From Candidatus Latescibacterota bacterium (GTDB lineage Bacteria > Latescibacterota > UBA2968 > GCA-2709665), in assembly GCA_021295655.1 (NCBI GenBank), contig JAGWBX010000009.1:23322-87321 (forward strand): a stretch of DNA of 64,000 nt, given 5' to 3'. A model generated the notes under the pieces. It had not been told where the DNA came from and made no database searches. It saw only the letters and a list, made by a program, of their open reading frames with translations. The first letter of the stretch is position 1; each line of letters starts with the position of its first letter. Both the position numbers and the translations under genes were made by a program. Positions 62,840 to 64,000 of the stretch are shown piece after piece.

Positions 62840-63649
62840 ATGTGGACTCGCGTCATTACATCCGTATGTGCGGTGTTTGTGTTAATCGGACCGGCGTTGG
62901 CCGGCGACATGACCCGCGGCTTGACTATCACGGGCGGCCGGAACGCCAATGCAACACTGAAGCTGGAACGCGCGAACGATCCGGGCCCCGAAAGCGGCGT
63001 TCTGAAATTGCACGTGTCGGTGGCGCAGACCAGCGACCTGAAGGGGTACGGCATTTCCCTGCAGTTCGATCCCGCGAAGTACGAATTCGTGAATGCCAAG
63101 GAATTGGAAGGAAACCTGCTGAAATCCGGTTCCGGCCAGGAAACGCTGTTTCTTTCGTCGAACCGGACGCCGGGGCAGGTGGATATCGGCGCGGTGAAGA
63201 TCGACGGCCAGGGCGCCAGCGGCGGCGGCAAGCTCGTTGAGCTTGTGTTCAAGACGAGCGGAACGCCGTTGTCGTCCGACTTTCAGGTATCGGAAAGCGT
63301 GCTGGTGGGCCTGGATGGCGCTGTCGACCAATTGGCCCATGCTGAAATCGGCAATCTCAAGCCGCTACCGGACCGGTTCCATCTGAACCAGAATATGCCG
63401 AACCCGTTCAACCCCTCCACCGTGATCGGCTATCAACTGCCCGAGGCGGGACTGGTCCGGCTGGCGATATACAATCTGCTCGGCCAGGAGGTGCGCGTAC
63501 TGGTGAATGAACGGAGGGAAGCCGGATCGTTTTCGGCAACGTGGGACGGGGCGGACGCGCTGGGCCGCCGTGTTGCCAGCGGTATCTATCTTTATCGGAT
63601 ACAGGCGGGCGGTTTCTCGGCCACTAAAAGGATGTTGTTATTGAAATAA
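62840..63649 (+). CDS. Secreted cohesin-like protein with type IX-style (FlgD-like) C-terminal sorting domain
   Basis: A 269-residue exported protein. Signal peptide ~1-21 (TRVITSVCAVFVLIGPALAG). Residues ~30-165 form a cohesin-like beta-sandwich (LKGYGISLQFDPAKYEFVNA, VDIGAVKIDGQG, GKLVELVFKTSG). The C-terminal ~85 residues are a textbook T9SS type A/FlgD-like sorting domain: LNQNMPNPFNPSTVIGYQLP, VRLAIYNLLGQEVRVLV, GIYLYRIQAGGF, KRMLLLK. GAGGAAG lies just upstream of the ATG. Likely anchored at or released from the cell surface; a scaffold or adhesion role is plausible from the cohesin-like fold. Confidence 0.88.
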   Translation: MWTRVITSVCAVFVLIGPALAGDMTRGLTITGGRNANATLKLERANDPGPESGVLKLHVSVAQTSDLKGYGISLQFDPAKYEFVNAKELEGNLLKSGSGQETLFLSSNRTPGQVDIGAVKIDGQGASGGGKLVELVFKTSGTPLSSDFQVSESVLVGLDGAVDQLAHAEIGNLKPLPDRFHLNQNMPNPFNPSTVIGYQLPEAGLVRLAIYNLLGQEVRVLVNERREAGSFSATWDGADALGRRVASGIYLYRIQAGGFSATKRMLLLK

Positions 63650-63660
63650 CGCCAACGGCA

Positions 63661-63692
63661 ACACGACGTCTCTGAACCCAGGGACGCCGTGT
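63661..63692. other. Imperfect hairpin after the cohesin-like gene
   Basis: ACACGACGTCTCT and AGGGACGCCGTGT pair over 13 positions with one mismatch and one G-T wobble, 12 bases after the stop codon. No T-run follows, so it may slow transcription between the two secreted-protein genes rather than end it. Confidence 0.4.
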
Positions 63693-63816
63693 CGCGGTCA
63701 ATCGGCGGCATCGCGGCAGGCGGGCCGCACACAACGTCGCGAACGCAGGAGTCGAATTCAAAGCGCGATCAACGTACCTGAACGAAATCGACGTCGAAAC
63801 AAAGGAGTGTTTCCCG

Positions 63817-64000
63817 ATGCTTCCCAAACGGATTCTGTCGTTGATCACCGCGATCGCGGTTGCAGTGTCTACCGGACAAGCTTTCGCCGGGGCCAATGCG
63901 AATGCCGTTTTGTCGCTTGACCTGATTCCCGGGGGAGGCGCCGGCAACCAAACGGATGATGGGGTTACGTCGGGGACAGTTTCCGGACAGGGCACAACCA
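63817..64000 (+). CDS. Secreted protein, N-terminal fragment (runs off right edge)
   Basis: The first 61 codons of a gene cut by the window end. MLPKRILSLITAIAVAVSTG followed by QAFAGANANA is a clear signal peptide with a likely cut after AFA. The mature start AVLSLDLIPGGGAGNQTDDG resembles cohesin-like or related beta-sandwich domains of secreted proteins in this group, by memory only. AAAGGAG lies ten bases before the ATG. Probably a paralogue or partner of the preceding cohesin-like protein. Confidence 0.75.
   Translation, partial: MLPKRILSLITAIAVAVSTGQAFAGANANAVLSLDLIPGGGAGNQTDDGVTSGTVSGQGTT

Overview
The window is a single stretch of a GC-rich chromosome from a Gram-negative bacterium. 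It has periplasmic SurA/PpiD- and HtrA-type proteins, a Wzi-like outer-membrane barrel, and secreted proteins ending in FlgD-like/type IX-style sorting domains. Together with a fucose/rhamnose-type (PVM-class) bacterial microcompartment operon and many Gfo/Idh, DegT and amidohydrolase genes, this fits candidate phylum Latescibacterota or a close FCB/PVC neighbour best. That placement is an inference from gene content; no rRNA, tRNA or marker phylogeny was available. No tRNA, rRNA or CRISPR array was seen.

Layout. (1) 0-11.7 kb, mostly + strand: end of an OPT-like membrane protein, a DegT aminotransferase, a Gfo/Idh oxidoreductase, two large proteins combining a putative amidotransferase-like region with a deacetylase-like region, a beta-propeller, a hicBA toxin-antitoxin pair whose hicA carries an in-frame stop, and a NodB-like deacetylase. 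(2) 11.7-16.8 kb, - strand: a catabolic operon with a heparinase II/III-like lyase, a FAH-family (GguC/AraD1-like) enzyme and two amidohydrolases. (3) 17-28.7 kb, housekeeping and envelope genes: cytidylate-kinase-like, PpiD-like chaperone, M23 peptidase, rhomboid, DUF2723 membrane protein, a primary-type sigma factor and HtrA. (4) 28.7-38.7 kb, - strand: the microcompartment operon. In transcription order it encodes PduL, a GT-C membrane glycosyltransferase, BMC-H, BMC-P, CoA-acylating aldehyde dehydrogenase, BMC-P, BMC-P, class II aldolase and acetate kinase. After a MITE-like repeat come a secreted propeller, a second BMC-H with a Rho_N/SAP-like tail, a coiled-coil protein and HtrA. (5) 39-53 kb, + strand: an exopolysaccharide operon (Wzi, Wzy, glycosyltransferases, DegT, WecA-like initiator, Wzx, sulfotransferase, epimerase, GT-C), divergent from the BMC operon with near-consensus sigma-70 promoters on both sides. 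(6) 53-64 kb: a 1,920-residue C25 (gingipain-like) protease, two tandem AraC-type response regulators with Glu at the phospho-acceptor site, a 1.5 kb gene-poor stretch, and two secreted proteins at the right edge.

Functional reading. The lyase, deacetylase-like and amidohydrolase genes suggest scavenging of complex, possibly sulfated or acylated, glycans. The BMC enzymes form a logical route from a deoxysugar phosphate (fuculose-1-P or rhamnulose-1-P) through lactaldehyde to an acyl-CoA, acyl phosphate, ATP and acid. The class II aldolase, aldehyde dehydrogenase and PduL all carry amphipathic segments that look like encapsulation peptides. A dispersed 130-175 bp inverted-terminal-repeat element occurs at four places, at two of them supplying a neighbouring gene's stop codon.
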